A DNA stretch of 64,000 bases from Streptomyces sp. NBC_01268 (GCF_036240795.1 NZ_CP108454.1:4774001-4838000), one strand, 5' to 3'; counted from the first letter of the stretch, positions 1-8,531 are shown. Translations and numbers: made by a program. Notes: a model not told the origin generated them from the sequence alone.

Positions 1-95
1 AGCTCGTCACGGCGACGTACCCGGTGGAGGACTTCGCGCGGGCGGTGGAGGACGCGGAGCAGGGGAAGGTGGCGCGGGGGGTGCTGACCTTCTGA
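1..95 (+). CDS. C-terminal end of a medium-chain (zinc-type) dehydrogenase, partial
   Basis: Only the last 30 codons are in the window, read with codons beginning at position 3 and ending with TGA at 93-95. The tail contains YPVEDFARAVEDAEQGKVAR, then a short hydrophobic end. This resembles the C-terminus of NAD(P)-dependent medium-chain alcohol dehydrogenases, where a PLE/DxxxA helix and a G-K/R-V strand close the catalytic domain. The zinc site and the nucleotide-binding fold lie outside the window, so the substrate cannot be judged. Bases 96-160 are a short GC-rich spacer with no gene. Confidence 0.55.
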   Translation, partial: LVTATYPVEDFARAVEDAEQGKVARGVLTF

Positions 96-160
96 CCGCG
101 GGGCGTGGCCCCTGACCGTCGGGCGCGGCCTTCCGGCGCGGGCCCCGGCCCGCCGGCCGG

Positions 161-1147
161 TCAGCCCACCGCGCCGGCCGCCCGGAAGGTGCGCCGGTAG
201 GCCGTGGGGGTCACGCCGATCGCCGACTGGAGGTGCACCCGGAGCGACTGGGCCGTGCCGAAGCCCGAGGCGTGGGCGATCTGGTCGATCGGGAGGTCGG
301 TGGATTCCAGGAGGTGGCGGGCGCGTTCGACGCGCTGCTGGGTGAGCCACTGGCCGGGGCTCACGCCGGCCTCCTCGCGGAAGCGGCGGGTGAAGGTCCG
401 CACGCTCATGGACTCCCGGACCGCCAGGTCCCGCAGCTGGATCGGCTCGTGGAGGTGGGCGAGGGCCCAGGCGCGGGCCGTGGTGGTGGTCGAGGTCCCG
501 GTCTCCGGCACCGGCCGCGCGATGTACTGGGCCTGCCCGCCGTCCCGGTGCGGGGGCACGACCGTGCGCCGGGCCACGTCGTTGGCGACGCCCGCGCCGT
601 GGTCGCGGCGCACGATGTGCAGGCACAGGTCGATCCCGGCGGCGACGCCGGCCGAGGTCAGCACGTCGCCGTCGTCCACGAAGAGGACGTCCGCGTCGAC
701 CCGCACCCGGGGGAACAGGCGCTGGAAGTGCTCGGCGGAGGCCCAGTGGGTGGTGGCCGGGCGCCCGTCGAGGTAGCCGGCGGCGGCCAGCACGTACCCG
801 CCGGTGCAGATCGCGACGAGCCGGGTGCCGGGCCGGACGTGCGCGAGCGCCGCCGCGAGCTCGGGGGGCAGGCGGCCCTCGTCGTAGACCGGGCCGAGCT
901 CGTACGAGGCGGGGACGACGACCGTGTCGGCGGTGCCGAGGATCTCGGGGCCGTGCTCGACGTGCACCGCGAAGTCGGCGTCGGTCCGGACCGGTCCGGC
1001 GGCCGTCGCGCAGGTGACGATCTCGTACAGCGGCCGTCCCCCGGGGTCCTTGGCGCGGCCGAAGATCCGGTGCGGGATGCCCAGTTCGAAGGGGAGCAGT
1101 CCGGGCAGGGCGAGGACGGCGACCCGGTGCGGACGCTTGCTGTTCAA
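161..1147 (-). CDS. GlxA family transcriptional regulator (DJ-1/PfpI + AraC HTH)
   Basis: A 328-residue DNA-binding regulator. Residues about 8-180 form a DJ-1/PfpI-like domain with the nucleophile-elbow-like stretch CTGGYVLAAAGYLDG. Residues about 215-315 form an AraC-type double helix-turn-helix (SVRTFTRRFREEAGVSPGQW, then IAHASGFG). In this family the N-terminal domain is thought to sense a ligand. The start is TTG at 1147 because GGAGGAAGAG lies a few bases upstream and no ATG fits. It is divergent from an MFS transporter gene with only 66 bp between them, so the transporter is its most likely target; that link is inference. A second regulator of the same build lies at 47730-48704. Confidence 0.85.
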   Translation of the reverse strand: MNSKRPHRVAVLALPGLLPFELGIPHRIFGRAKDPGGRPLYEIVTCATAAGPVRTDADFAVHVEHGPEILGTADTVVVPASYELGPVYDEGRLPPELAAALAHVRPGTRLVAICTGGYVLAAAGYLDGRPATTHWASAEHFQRLFPRVRVDADVLFVDDGDVLTSAGVAAGIDLCLHIVRRDHGAGVANDVARRTVVPPHRDGGQAQYIARPVPETGTSTTTTARAWALAHLHEPIQLRDLAVRESMSVRTFTRRFREEAGVSPGQWLTQQRVERARHLLESTDLPIDQIAHASGFGTAQSLRVHLQSAIGVTPTAYRRTFRAAGAVG

Positions 1148-1175
1148 GGCTCGCTCTCTTCCTCCGAAATACAGT

Positions 1176-1191
1176 GGTGGTCCAGACCAGT
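1176..1191. promoter_or_regulatory. DasR/GntR-type operator candidate (dre-like)
   Basis: The 16-mer GGTGGTCCAGACCAGT matches the DasR-responsive element consensus A(G/C)TGGTCTAGACCA(G/C)T at 14 of 16 positions. It lies in the 66-bp divergent gap between the GlxA-type regulator and the MFS gene. The wider stretch 1172-1197 adds flanking CAGTGG and CCACTG arms. DasR is the HutC/GntR regulator of aminosugar uptake in Streptomyces; binding here is inferred. Confidence 0.5.
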
Positions 1192-1213
1192 CCACTGGTA
1201 CGTCTGTGTGCTC

Positions 1214-2500
1214 GTGACGGACAACACGCACAAGTCTGAGGCCGACGGACGGATTCCCGTACCCGTAGAGCCGCCCGCACCCGCCGGGGGCCTCCCCGCC
1301 CCCACCGAGCCCCCCGCTCTCTGGAACCGTAACTTCCGCCTCTTCTTCGTCGCCCGCGCGGTCGCCGTGTTCGGCGAGGGCATGGTCCCGGTCGCCTTCG
1401 CCGCCGGACTCATCGGCGCAGGTCACTCCGGCTCCACCGTCGGCTACGCGCTCGGTCTGTGGACCGCGTCCTTCGCCGTCTTCGTGCTCTTCGGCGGCGT
1501 CCTCGCGGACCGTTTCACCGCGCGGCGCATGATGATCGTCGCCGACCTCCTGCGGCTGCCCGGCGCCGTGCTCCTCGGGGTCACCTTCGCGCTCGGCAGC
1601 CCGCCGCTGTGGGCCGTGTACGCGCTGTCCGCCGTCAGCGGCGTCGGTGCCGCCCTGTTCCAGCCGGGCGTCGCGTCCACGATCCCCCGCATCGCCCCCG
1701 ACGTGCAGCGGGCCAACGCGGTGCTCCGGGTCGTGGAGGCGCTGATGACCATGGCGGGCCCGGCCGCCGCCGGTCTGCTCGTCGCCCTGTGGAACGCCGG
1801 TGCGGCCTTCGCCGTCAACGGCGCGGCCTTCGCGGTCAGTGCCGTCTGCTTCACCCTGATGCGGATCGCGCCGGTCCCCTCCGACGGGATCCGGCGCGGC
1901 TCGATGGCCTCCGAACTCGCGCTCGGCTGGCGCGAGTTCCGCGCCCGCAGCTGGCTGTGGGGGGTCATCGCCATCTGGACGGTGTACGGGCTGACCGTCG
2001 CGGGCCCGATGGTGCCGCTCACCGCGAGCCTGGTGACCGAGCAGCACGGCTCGGCGACGTACGGCGTGCTGATGGCCGTCAACGGCGCGGGCAGCGCCGT
2101 CGGCGGCCTGCTCGCCCTCCGGCTCCGCCCGGTCCGCCCGCTGGCCGCCGGCGCGGTCGCGCTGCTCGGCCTCCCGGTGAACCTGCTGCTGCTCGGCACC
2201 GGCGCGGCCGTGCCGCTGCTGTACGCGGGCCAGTTCGTCGGCGGCGCGGCCTTCGCCTTCTGGCTGGTGATGTGGTCGACGGCGGTCCAGACGCACGTCC
2301 CGCAGGACGCGCTGAACCGGATGCACGCGTACGACGTGGCCGGGTCGCTGCTGATGATGGGCGTCGGCCGGACGCTGTCGGGCCCGGTGGCGGCGGTGGT
2401 CGGCGCGGAACAGGTGCTGCTGGCCGGCGCGGGGATCGCGGTGCTGGTGGTGACGGCGCTGCTGCTGGTGCGCCCGATCAGGACGCTGCCGAGGCTGTAG
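1214..2500 (+). CDS. MFS transporter (EntS/MFS_3-like exporter)
   Basis: A 428-residue membrane protein with about 12 hydrophobic segments. The first follows LWNRNFRLFFVARAVAVFG, a typical opening for MFS_3/EntS-type drug or siderophore exporters. The cytoplasmic loop between helices 2 and 3 carries ADRFTARRMM, a form of the MFS A motif. The residues before the first helix are proline-rich and look cytoplasmic. GTG at 1214 is chosen because it opens this N-terminus directly; no clear ribosome binding site precedes it, so a leaderless or weak start is possible. It is divergent from the GlxA-type regulator over a DasR-like site. The substrate is unknown. Confidence 0.8.
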   Translation: MTDNTHKSEADGRIPVPVEPPAPAGGLPAPTEPPALWNRNFRLFFVARAVAVFGEGMVPVAFAAGLIGAGHSGSTVGYALGLWTASFAVFVLFGGVLADRFTARRMMIVADLLRLPGAVLLGVTFALGSPPLWAVYALSAVSGVGAALFQPGVASTIPRIAPDVQRANAVLRVVEALMTMAGPAAAGLLVALWNAGAAFAVNGAAFAVSAVCFTLMRIAPVPSDGIRRGSMASELALGWREFRARSWLWGVIAIWTVYGLTVAGPMVPLTASLVTEQHGSATYGVLMAVNGAGSAVGGLLALRLRPVRPLAAGAVALLGLPVNLLLLGTGAAVPLLYAGQFVGGAAFAFWLVMWSTAVQTHVPQDALNRMHAYDVAGSLLMMGVGRTLSGPVAAVVGAEQVLLAGAGIAVLVVTALLLVRPIRTLPRL

Positions 2501-2515
2501 CCCGCGCCCCGGCGC

Positions 2516-2552
2516 TTGGCCCGATCCGTTGGAAACACGTCCTTCGGGCCAA
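2516..2552. terminator. Perfect 9-bp inverted repeat between two MFS genes
   Basis: TTGGCCCGA (2516-2524) and TCGGGCCAA (2544-2552) are exact inverted copies around a 19-base loop, 15 bases after the first transporter stop. There is no T-run. It could be a terminator-like hairpin for the upstream gene or an operator for the downstream one, whose start is 36 bases further on. Confidence 0.4.
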
Positions 2553-2588
2553 TGGTGGCGGGGCCCCGGTGGCCGGATCCTGTATGAC

Positions 2589-3902
2589 GTGACCCAGTCA
2601 ATCGAGACGGCCGAGACCGCAGAGTCCCCCGAGCCCGCAGCGTCCCCCGCCCCCCGCCCCGCTCCCGCCCCCCGCGTGCACCGCGCCTGGTTCGTCGCGG
2701 CCGTCACCTTCGTCACGATCATCGGGGCGGCGGCCTTCGCGTCGCTGCCCGGTCTGCTCATCGAGCCGCTGCACGGCGAGTTCCGGTGGTCGCGCGGCAC
2801 GATCGGCTTCGCGGTCTCCGTGAACCTCGCGCTGTACGGCCTGACGGCGCCGTTCGCGGCGGCGCTGATGGACCGCTTCGGCATCCGGAAGGTCGTCGCG
2901 GTCGCCCTGACGGTCATCGCGGCCGGCTCGGTCCTCACCGTGTGGATGACGGCGGCCTGGCAGCTGGTCCTGTTCTGGGGCGTCCTCGTCGGCCTCGGCA
3001 GCGGCTCCATGGCCCTGGCGTTCGCCGCGACGGTCACCAACCGCTGGTTCGTCGCGCGCCGCGGCCTGGTCACCGGCATCCTGACCGCGGCCGGCGCCTC
3101 GGGCCAGCTGGTCTTCCTGCCGCTGCTGTCCTGGCTGGTCGAGCACCACGGCTGGCGCCCCGCCGCCGTCACGGTCGCGCTGGCCGCGCTCGCGGTGGTG
3201 CCCTTCGTCTGGCTGCTGCTGCGCGACCACCCGGCGGACGTGGGCCTGGCCCCGTACGGCGGGGAGTACGCCGCGAAGCCCGCCCCGGTCACGGGCGCGG
3301 CCCGCCGCGCGCTCACCGTCCTGTTCAAGGCGGCCCGCACCGGCCCCTTCTGGCTCCTGGCCGGCACCTTCGCGATCTGCGGCGCCTCCACCAACGGCCT
3401 GGTGAAGACCCACTTCGTGCCCGCCGCCCACGACCACGGCATGCCGGTGACCGCGGCGGCCGGACTGCTCGCCGTGATCGGCGTCTTCGACGTGGTCGGC
3501 ACGATCGCCTCGGGCTGGTTCACCGACCGGTTCGAGGCCCGCCGCCTCCTGGCCGTCTACTACGCCCTGCGCGGCGTCTCGCTGCTCTTCCTGCCGATGC
3601 TGCTGGCGCCGGCCGTGCACCCGCCGATGCTGTTCTTCATCGTCTTCTACGGCCTCGACTGGGTCGCCACGGTCCCGCCGACCATCGCCCTGTGCCGCGA
3701 GCACTACGGCGAGGACAGCGCCATCGTCTTCGGCTGGGTCCTCGCCTCCCACCAGGTGGGTGCCGCCGTCATCGCCTTCGCCGGCGGGGTCGCCCGCGAC
3801 GTCTTCGGCTCCTACGACGTCGTCTGGTACGCCTCCGGCGCCCTGTGCGCGGCGGCGGCCCTGATGGCCCTCGTCATCCGGCGGCCCGTCGCTACGCGCT
3901 GA
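2589..3902 (+). CDS. MFS transporter (OFA/monocarboxylate-like carrier)
   Basis: A 437-residue, 12-helix major facilitator. A proline/alanine-rich cytoplasmic start of about 35 residues leads into helix 1. The loop after helix 2 reads ALMDRFGIRK, an MFS A-motif variant. The pattern of early helices, VTNRWFVARRGLVTGI and a D-rich central loop resembles the oxalate/formate antiporter and monocarboxylate carrier branch. GTG at 2589 is preferred; ATG at 2584 is out of frame and stops at once, and an in-frame ATG at 2529 would add residues encoded by the hairpin region. The 3' end overlaps the convergent flavin reductase gene by 11 bp. The substrate cannot be read from sequence. Confidence 0.8.
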   Translation: MTQSIETAETAESPEPAASPAPRPAPAPRVHRAWFVAAVTFVTIIGAAAFASLPGLLIEPLHGEFRWSRGTIGFAVSVNLALYGLTAPFAAALMDRFGIRKVVAVALTVIAAGSVLTVWMTAAWQLVLFWGVLVGLGSGSMALAFAATVTNRWFVARRGLVTGILTAAGASGQLVFLPLLSWLVEHHGWRPAAVTVALAALAVVPFVWLLLRDHPADVGLAPYGGEYAAKPAPVTGAARRALTVLFKAARTGPFWLLAGTFAICGASTNGLVKTHFVPAAHDHGMPVTAAAGLLAVIGVFDVVGTIASGWFTDRFEARRLLAVYYALRGVSLLFLPMLLAPAVHPPMLFFIVFYGLDWVATVPPTIALCREHYGEDSAIVFGWVLASHQVGAAVIAFAGGVARDVFGSYDVVWYASGALCAAAALMALVIRRPVATR

Positions 3903-4503
3903 ACCGCCCGAACCGCCCCCGGTGGAACAGCAGCGGGTCGGCCGTGCCGTCCGTGGCGCCGAGGGACTCGACGCGGCCGACCACGATCAGGTGGTCGCCG
4001 CCCGTGTGCACGGTGGTGATCGTGCAGTCGAGCCAGGCCGGGGCGTCCGGCAGCCGCGGGGAGCCGGTGGCCGGGGCGGGGGTCCAGTCGACGCCGGCGA
4101 ACTTGTCGGCGCCGCTCACCGCGAAGGCCCGGCACAGCTCGCCCTGGTCGGCGCCGAGGATGTTGACGCAGAAGCGGCCCGCGCGGGCGATCCGGGGCCA
4201 GGTCGTCGAGGTGCGGGCGACCATGAAGGCGATCAGCGGCGGGTCGAGGGAGAGCGACGCGAAGGACTGGCAGGCGAAGCCCGCCGGGCCTTCCGCGTCC
4301 AGGGCCGTCACGATCGTGACCCCGCTCGCGAAGTGCCCGAGCACGCGCCGGAACTCGGCGGGGTCGACCGACAGGCGTTCGTCGTCCCGCACGGCGCGCA
4401 GCGCGGGGCGGGGCAGGGGTTCCACGGCCGTGGGCGCACCGGCCGACCTGAGGTATCGGACGGCGGTGGCCGCCATCCCAGCGTGTCCCATCACGTCGCC
4501 CAT
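3892..4503 (-). CDS. Flavin reductase family protein (HpaC/HsaB-like)
   Basis: A 203-residue FMN-binding split-barrel protein. After about 45 divergent residues the fold begins at FRRVLGHFASGVTIVTALD, followed by GFACQSFASLSLDPPLIAF and FCVNILG, the family's flavin-binding segments. Such proteins use NAD(P)H to reduce free FMN or FAD for a partner monooxygenase. No oxygenase partner is adjacent. ATG at 4503 has a perfect CTGACG palindrome 5 bp upstream, shared with two other promoters in this region. It overlaps the convergent MFS gene by 11 bp. ATG at 4491 is an alternative start. Confidence 0.85.
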   Translation of the reverse strand: MGDVMGHAGMAATAVRYLRSAGAPTAVEPLPRPALRAVRDDERLSVDPAEFRRVLGHFASGVTIVTALDAEGPAGFACQSFASLSLDPPLIAFMVARTSTTWPRIARAGRFCVNILGADQGELCRAFAVSGADKFAGVDWTPAPATGSPRLPDAPAWLDCTITTVHTGGDHLIVVGRVESLGATDGTADPLLFHRGRFGRFSA

Positions 4504-4508
4504 TGAAG

Positions 4509-4523
4509 CTGACGGAGCGTCAG
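4509..4523. promoter_or_regulatory. TetR-type palindrome, site A
   Basis: CTGACGGAGCGTCAG is a perfect 6-3-6 palindrome immediately upstream of the flavin reductase start. The same core recurs at 8564-8578, 8588-8602 and 9927-9941, so it is read as an operator of a shared regulator. The regulator itself was not found in the window. Confidence 0.6.
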
Positions 4524-4540
4524 ATGAGAAGCCCCGCGGC

Positions 4541-4987
4541 TCAGTCGGACCCGCCCACCGCCGCCTCGTAGGCGAGCAGGGTGTCCACGAAGAGGCGGCG
4601 CTGCTCCGCCGTCAGCGGGGCGAGGGCCGTGCGCCAGGCCGTGGCGCCCGGGGCCAGCCAGGCGGTGATGGCTGGGGTGTGCGCGTCGGTGATCCGGACG
4701 ATCCGGCGGCGCCGGTCCCGCTCGTCCTCGCGCCGCTCCAGGACGCCCTTCCGGCTCAGGTCGCCCACGAGCAGGCTGACCGTGGTCGGTGCGACCTCCA
4801 GCCGGGCGGCGAGCTCGTTCACGGACATCGCCCCGTCGAAGAGGAGCAGTGCGAGCAGGGAGAGGTGGCGCGGGGCCAGGTCGAGGGAGCGCAGCGGTTC
4901 GGGCACCGGGATCCGCTTGGCCCGGCCGACCAGGCGGGGCATGAGCAGCAGCAGCTCGCGGACGGTGTCGTCGGCGTTCTCGGGCAT
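4541..4987 (-). CDS. MarR family transcriptional regulator
   Basis: A 148-residue winged-helix protein. The core SVNELAARLEVAPTTVSLLVGDLSRKGVLERREDERDRRRRIV is described here only by its parts: recognition helix around VAPTTVSLLV and the charged DERDRRRR wing typical of MarR. ATG at 4987 is chosen because GAGGGAGG sits 10 bases upstream; an in-frame TTG at 5023 would fall inside the operator palindrome. It is divergent from a tautomerase gene, 90 bp apart, and a perfect 7-4-7 palindrome lies between them. MarR proteins usually repress their own gene and the divergent neighbour and are released by a phenolic or similar ligand. Confidence 0.88.
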   Translation of the reverse strand: MPENADDTVRELLLLMPRLVGRAKRIPVPEPLRSLDLAPRHLSLLALLLFDGAMSVNELAARLEVAPTTVSLLVGDLSRKGVLERREDERDRRRRIVRITDAHTPAITAWLAPGATAWRTALAPLTAEQRRLFVDTLLAYEAAVGGSD

Positions 4988-5009
4988 GCGGCGGCGGCCT
5001 CCCTCATTT

Positions 5010-5027
5010 ACCTTTGAGTGCAAAGGT
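5010..5027. promoter_or_regulatory. MarR operator candidate
   Basis: ACCTTTGAGTGCAAAGGT is a perfect inverted repeat with 7-bp arms and a 4-bp centre. It sits 22 bp upstream of the marR-type start and 50 bp upstream of the tautomerase start, in an AT-rich stretch that stands out locally. Position and symmetry fit the MarR autoregulatory site. Confidence 0.65.
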
Positions 5028-5077
5028 GTTTTACTGGCAAAGCTAAACCCCCTTCATCGTACGGAGGTTGGTCCGCC

Positions 5078-5461
5078 ATGCCGCACTTCACCCTGCACAT
5101 CCGTGAGGAGACCCTCGACGGCACCGTCGAGGCCCCGCTGATCCGCGCCCTCACCGATGCCGTCGGCTCGGTCTTCGGCGCGGGCTTCGCCCGGCTCGTC
5201 GGCGTCGACCTGATCGGCGTCCCGCGGCACCGCCGTGGCGTCGGCGGTGTCCCGAGCGACGCGCACGGGCCGCACGTCACCCTCAGCATGCGCGAGGCCG
5301 CCTACCACCTCGCCGAGGTCCCCGACGCCCCTGCCCGCCTCGTCGCCGCCACGACGGACGCCCTCGCCGGGGTGCTCGGCGAGGGCGTGCGCGGTCAGGT
5401 CATCGTGACGATCGTGGGCGTCCCGGACGGGCGTACGGGCGTGGCGGGCGCGGTCGCGTAG
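5078..5461 (+). CDS. Tautomerase family protein
   Basis: A 127-residue protein beginning Met-Pro, so that after methionine removal Pro1 is at the N-terminus. Pro1 is the catalytic base of the 4-oxalocrotonate tautomerase/MIF superfamily. The length is that of fused, two-module members such as cis-CaaD rather than the 60-residue 4-OT monomers. GGAGG lies 9 bases upstream of the ATG. It is divergent from a MarR gene with a palindrome between, which suggests induction by the MarR ligand. The natural substrate is unknown; an enol or halogenated acid is possible. Confidence 0.75.
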   Translation: MPHFTLHIREETLDGTVEAPLIRALTDAVGSVFGAGFARLVGVDLIGVPRHRRGVGGVPSDAHGPHVTLSMREAAYHLAEVPDAPARLVAATTDALAGVLGEGVRGQVIVTIVGVPDGRTGVAGAVA

Positions 5462-5477
5462 CCCCCGGCGGCGAGGG

Positions 5478-6275
5478 TCACCGCCCCTCGTACGCCGGCG
5501 TCCGCCGCTCCACGAAGGCCGCCACGCCCTCCTGCGCGTCCCGCGTGGTCATGCAGAGCTCCTGGGCGTCCGCCTCCGCCGCGAAGGCGGACGCCCGGTC
5601 GCCGTCCAGGGACGCGTTCACCAGGCGCTTGGTGAGGGCCAGGGCCCGGGTCGGGCCCTGGGCCAGGCGTTCGGCCCACTCGCGGGCCGTCTTCTCCAGC
5701 TCCTCCGCCGGCACCACCCGGTTCACCAGGCCCATCGCCCGCGCCTCCGCCGCCGGCACGGCGTCGCCGAAGAACATCAGCTCCTTCGCCCGCTGCGGGC
5801 CGACCAGGCGCGGCAGCAGGTACGCCCCGCCGCCGTCCGGCACGATCCCGCGCCGGGCGAACACCTCCACGAACTTCGCCGGCTCGGCCGCCAGCACCAG
5901 GTCGCAGGCGAACGCCAGGTGCGCCCCGATCCCGGCGGCCGTCCCGTTCACCGCCGCGATCACCGGCTTCTCGCAGTCCATGACGGCCGCGATGAAGCGC
6001 TGGGCGCCCCCGCGGATCATCCGGGCCACGTCGCCCTGGACCCGCCCCCCGTCCCCCGGGGACGCGGGCGGCCCGCCGCGCAGGTCCGCGCCCGCGCAGA
6101 AGCCGCGGCCGGTGGCCGTGATCACCACGGCCCGGACGCCGGGGTCGGCGGACGCGTCCGCGAGGAGCGCGATGATCCGTTCCCGCTGGTCCCAGGTGAC
6201 GGCGTTCATCGCCTCGGGCCGGTTGAGCGTGATCCACGAGACGCCGTTCTCGACGGCGTGCAGGACGTCCGACAT
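5478..6275 (-). CDS. Enoyl-CoA hydratase/isomerase (crotonase family)
   Basis: A 265-residue crotonase-fold enzyme. It shows ITLNRPEAMNAVTW at the N-terminus, GRGFCAGADLRG as the first oxyanion-hole segment, and AAVNGTAAGIGAHLAFACDL as the second; a glutamate/aspartate pair follows in the FARRGIVPDGGG region. This set fits enoyl-CoA hydration or isomerisation in acyl-CoA breakdown. It lies 21 bp downstream of the acyl-CoA ligase gene on the same strand, with GGAGGGGAG before the ATG, so the two form one operon. That operon is preceded by two CTGAC-type palindromes. Confidence 0.9.
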   Translation of the reverse strand: MSDVLHAVENGVSWITLNRPEAMNAVTWDQRERIIALLADASADPGVRAVVITATGRGFCAGADLRGGPPASPGDGGRVQGDVARMIRGGAQRFIAAVMDCEKPVIAAVNGTAAGIGAHLAFACDLVLAAEPAKFVEVFARRGIVPDGGGAYLLPRLVGPQRAKELMFFGDAVPAAEARAMGLVNRVVPAEELEKTAREWAERLAQGPTRALALTKRLVNASLDGDRASAFAAEADAQELCMTTRDAQEGVAAFVERRTPAYEGR

Positions 6276-6296
6276 GTTCTCCCCTCCGGAGGGCGA

Positions 6297-8531
6297 CTAC
6301 CGGCACACCGCGAGCGCGTCCAGGGCCACGGCCCCCTGCCCCCGCGGCAGCACCATCAACGGGTTGATGTCCAGCTCGGCGAGGTCGCCGTCCAGTTCGA
6401 GGGCCATCCGCTGCACCCGCAGCACCACCTCCACCAGCGCGTCCACATCGGCCGGCGGCGCCCCCCGCACCCCGTCGAGCAGGGCCCGCCCGCGCAGTTC
6501 GCCGAGCATGTCCCGGGCCTCCCGCTCGCCGAACGGGGGCACCCGTACGGCCGCGTCGTTCAGGACCTCCACCAGGACGCCGCCGAGCCCGACCGTGACC
6601 GTCGGCCCGAAGAGGCGGTCGTGGGTCACGCCCACCACCATCTCGACGCCGCGCGGCACCATCTGGCAGACCAGGACGCCGTCCAGGTCGATGCCCTCGT
6701 AGCGGGCGATGTCGGTGAGTTCGCGGTACGTGTCGCGGATCTGGCTCGCCGAGGTCAGCCCGACCTTCACCAGGCCCAGCTCCGTCTTGTGGGCGAGCTG
6801 CGGGCCCGAGGCCTTCATGACGACCGGGTAGCCGACCAGGCCGGCCGCCCGTACGGCCGCCGCCGCGCTGGTCACCAGCTGCTCGCGCGGCACCCGGATC
6901 CCGTACGCCCGCAGCAGCTGCTTCGCCGCGTGCTCGCTCAGCCGGTGGCCGGGCCGCATCAGGGCCTGCGCCTTGCGGAAGGAGGGGGACGGGGTGCGCG
7001 GGGCCTCGTCGAAGGGGGAGCGGTAGCCGGTGGTGAAGCGGTGGTGGTCGAGGTAGGCCTTGACGGCGCCGATGCAGTTGCCGAAGGTGCGGAAGGTGGC
7101 GACCCGCGAGGAGCCGAGCAGGGTGGTGCGGTAGGCGTCCTCGGTGCCGACCGGCGACCCCCACACCACGCAGACCAGCTTGTCGGTCTGCTCGGCCGCG
7201 TCCACCAGGTCCTGCGCCAGCTTGTCGCTCATCGGCGGGAAGGGCCCGGTGATGGGACAGATCAGGACCCCGACCCCGGGGTCGGCGAGGATCGCGTCGA
7301 TGATCTTCCGGCCGCGCCAGTCGCCGACCGGGTGCCCGCCGTTGTCGACGGGGTTGGCCACGCTCAGGTACTCGGGGATCCACTGGTGCAGCTCGTCCTG
7401 CTTCGCCTCGGACAGGGTCGGCAGGGTGAGCCCGGCCGCCGTCGCCAGGTCGGAGAAGTGGGCGCCGGTGCCGCCGGAGATCGAGTAGACGACGACGCCG
7501 TCCGCGACCGGCTTGCGGGCGCGGGCGAGCAGCGCGGCGGTGTCCTGGAGCTGGTCGAGCCCGTCGACCCGGATCACGCCGAACTGGCGCATGGCCGCGT
7601 CGACGACCTGGTCCGCGCCGGTCAGCTTGCCGGTGTGGGAGGCGGCCATCCGGGCCCCGGCCTCGGTGCGGCCCACCTTGACCGCGACGACGGGCACCCC
7701 GCGCCGGGCGGCCTGGTCGGCGGCGAGCAGGAAGGAGCGGCCGTCCTTGAGTCCCTCCACGTAGCAGGCGATGGCGCCGACCTCGGGCCGGTGCGCGAAG
7801 TACGAGAGGAAGTCGGCGGTCTCCAGGTCGGCCTCGTTGCCGGTGGGCGCCCAGTGGGAGAGCCGGACGCCCAGCTCCTGCATGGTGAAGACGGGCCGGC
7901 CCTGGTGCCCGGACTGGGTGATGAGCGCGACGGCGGGCCCGTCCAGGTCCTCGCGGAAGCGCTCGAAGGCGTTGAGGTTGGTGTTGGGGCCGAGCAGGCG
8001 CAGCCCCGAGCGGCCGACGGCGGCCGCGAGGCGTTCCTGCGCGGCGGCGCCCGCCTCGCCGGTCTCGGCGAAGCCGGACGCGAAGGCGACGGCGAACCGC
8101 ACCTTGGCCTCGGCCAGTTGCTCGACGACCGGCAGCGGGTCGGCGACCAGGAGCACGGCGAGGTCGACGTTCACGCCGAGGGTGCCGAGCTCGGCGACCG
8201 AGGGGACGCAGTCGATGCCGAACACGGAGGTCCGGGTCGGGTGCACCGGCACCACCCGGGCGCCGACCCGCCCGGCCCAGTCGAGGAGCTGGCGGGTGAT
8301 CCCGGTGTTGGGCCGACCCTCGGCGTCGGAGGCCCCGACGACGGCCACCACCTCGGGCCGGAAGAACCGGTCGAGCTCGGGCACGGGCGCGTGCAGGGGC
8401 CGCCCGCTGACGTCCCTGTCGCCCTCGACGGCGGTGACGCCGTGCACCGCGACCCGGGTGGGCTGCTCGCCGCAGGCGACGACGCGTGCGCGGAGGTCCG
8501 TGGTGAAGGTGCCGTGAGTCGATCCAAGCAT
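6297..8531 (-). CDS. Acetate--CoA ligase (ADP-forming) family / acyl-CoA synthetase
   Basis: A 744-residue protein of the NDP-forming acyl-CoA synthetase family. Residues about 55-180 are a CoA-binding Rossmann domain (FFRPEVVAVVGASDAEGRPN). Residues about 190-490 are succinyl-CoA-ligase-like with the conserved ITQSGHQG, in which His is the expected phosphorylated residue. Residues about 520-744 are an ATP-grasp domain (YPVVMKASGPQLAHKTELG). It joins CoA to a carboxylic acid at the cost of a nucleotide triphosphate, or runs in reverse. ATG at 8531 is preceded by GGAG. It is the first gene of an operon with the enoyl-CoA hydratase. Confidence 0.85.
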   Translation of the reverse strand: MLGSTHGTFTTDLRARVVACGEQPTRVAVHGVTAVEGDRDVSGRPLHAPVPELDRFFRPEVVAVVGASDAEGRPNTGITRQLLDWAGRVGARVVPVHPTRTSVFGIDCVPSVAELGTLGVNVDLAVLLVADPLPVVEQLAEAKVRFAVAFASGFAETGEAGAAAQERLAAAVGRSGLRLLGPNTNLNAFERFREDLDGPAVALITQSGHQGRPVFTMQELGVRLSHWAPTGNEADLETADFLSYFAHRPEVGAIACYVEGLKDGRSFLLAADQAARRGVPVVAVKVGRTEAGARMAASHTGKLTGADQVVDAAMRQFGVIRVDGLDQLQDTAALLARARKPVADGVVVYSISGGTGAHFSDLATAAGLTLPTLSEAKQDELHQWIPEYLSVANPVDNGGHPVGDWRGRKIIDAILADPGVGVLICPITGPFPPMSDKLAQDLVDAAEQTDKLVCVVWGSPVGTEDAYRTTLLGSSRVATFRTFGNCIGAVKAYLDHHRFTTGYRSPFDEAPRTPSPSFRKAQALMRPGHRLSEHAAKQLLRAYGIRVPREQLVTSAAAAVRAAGLVGYPVVMKASGPQLAHKTELGLVKVGLTSASQIRDTYRELTDIARYEGIDLDGVLVCQMVPRGVEMVVGVTHDRLFGPTVTVGLGGVLVEVLNDAAVRVPPFGEREARDMLGELRGRALLDGVRGAPPADVDALVEVVLRVQRMALELDGDLAELDINPLMVLPRGQGAVALDALAVCR

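Noticed and set aside
2584..2592. ATG at 2584 as start of the second MFS gene
   Set aside because: It is out of frame and meets TGA after two codons; GTG 2589 is in frame.
161..3523. Minus-strand open frame of 1120 codons
   Set aside because: Only its last third is a real protein (GlxA-type regulator from 1147). The rest is antisense to two clear MFS genes and is open because of GC-rich codon use.
4988..5023. TTG at 5023 as start of the MarR gene
   Set aside because: It would lie inside the operator palindrome and lacks a ribosome binding site, whereas ATG 4987 has GAGGGAGG at a good distance.
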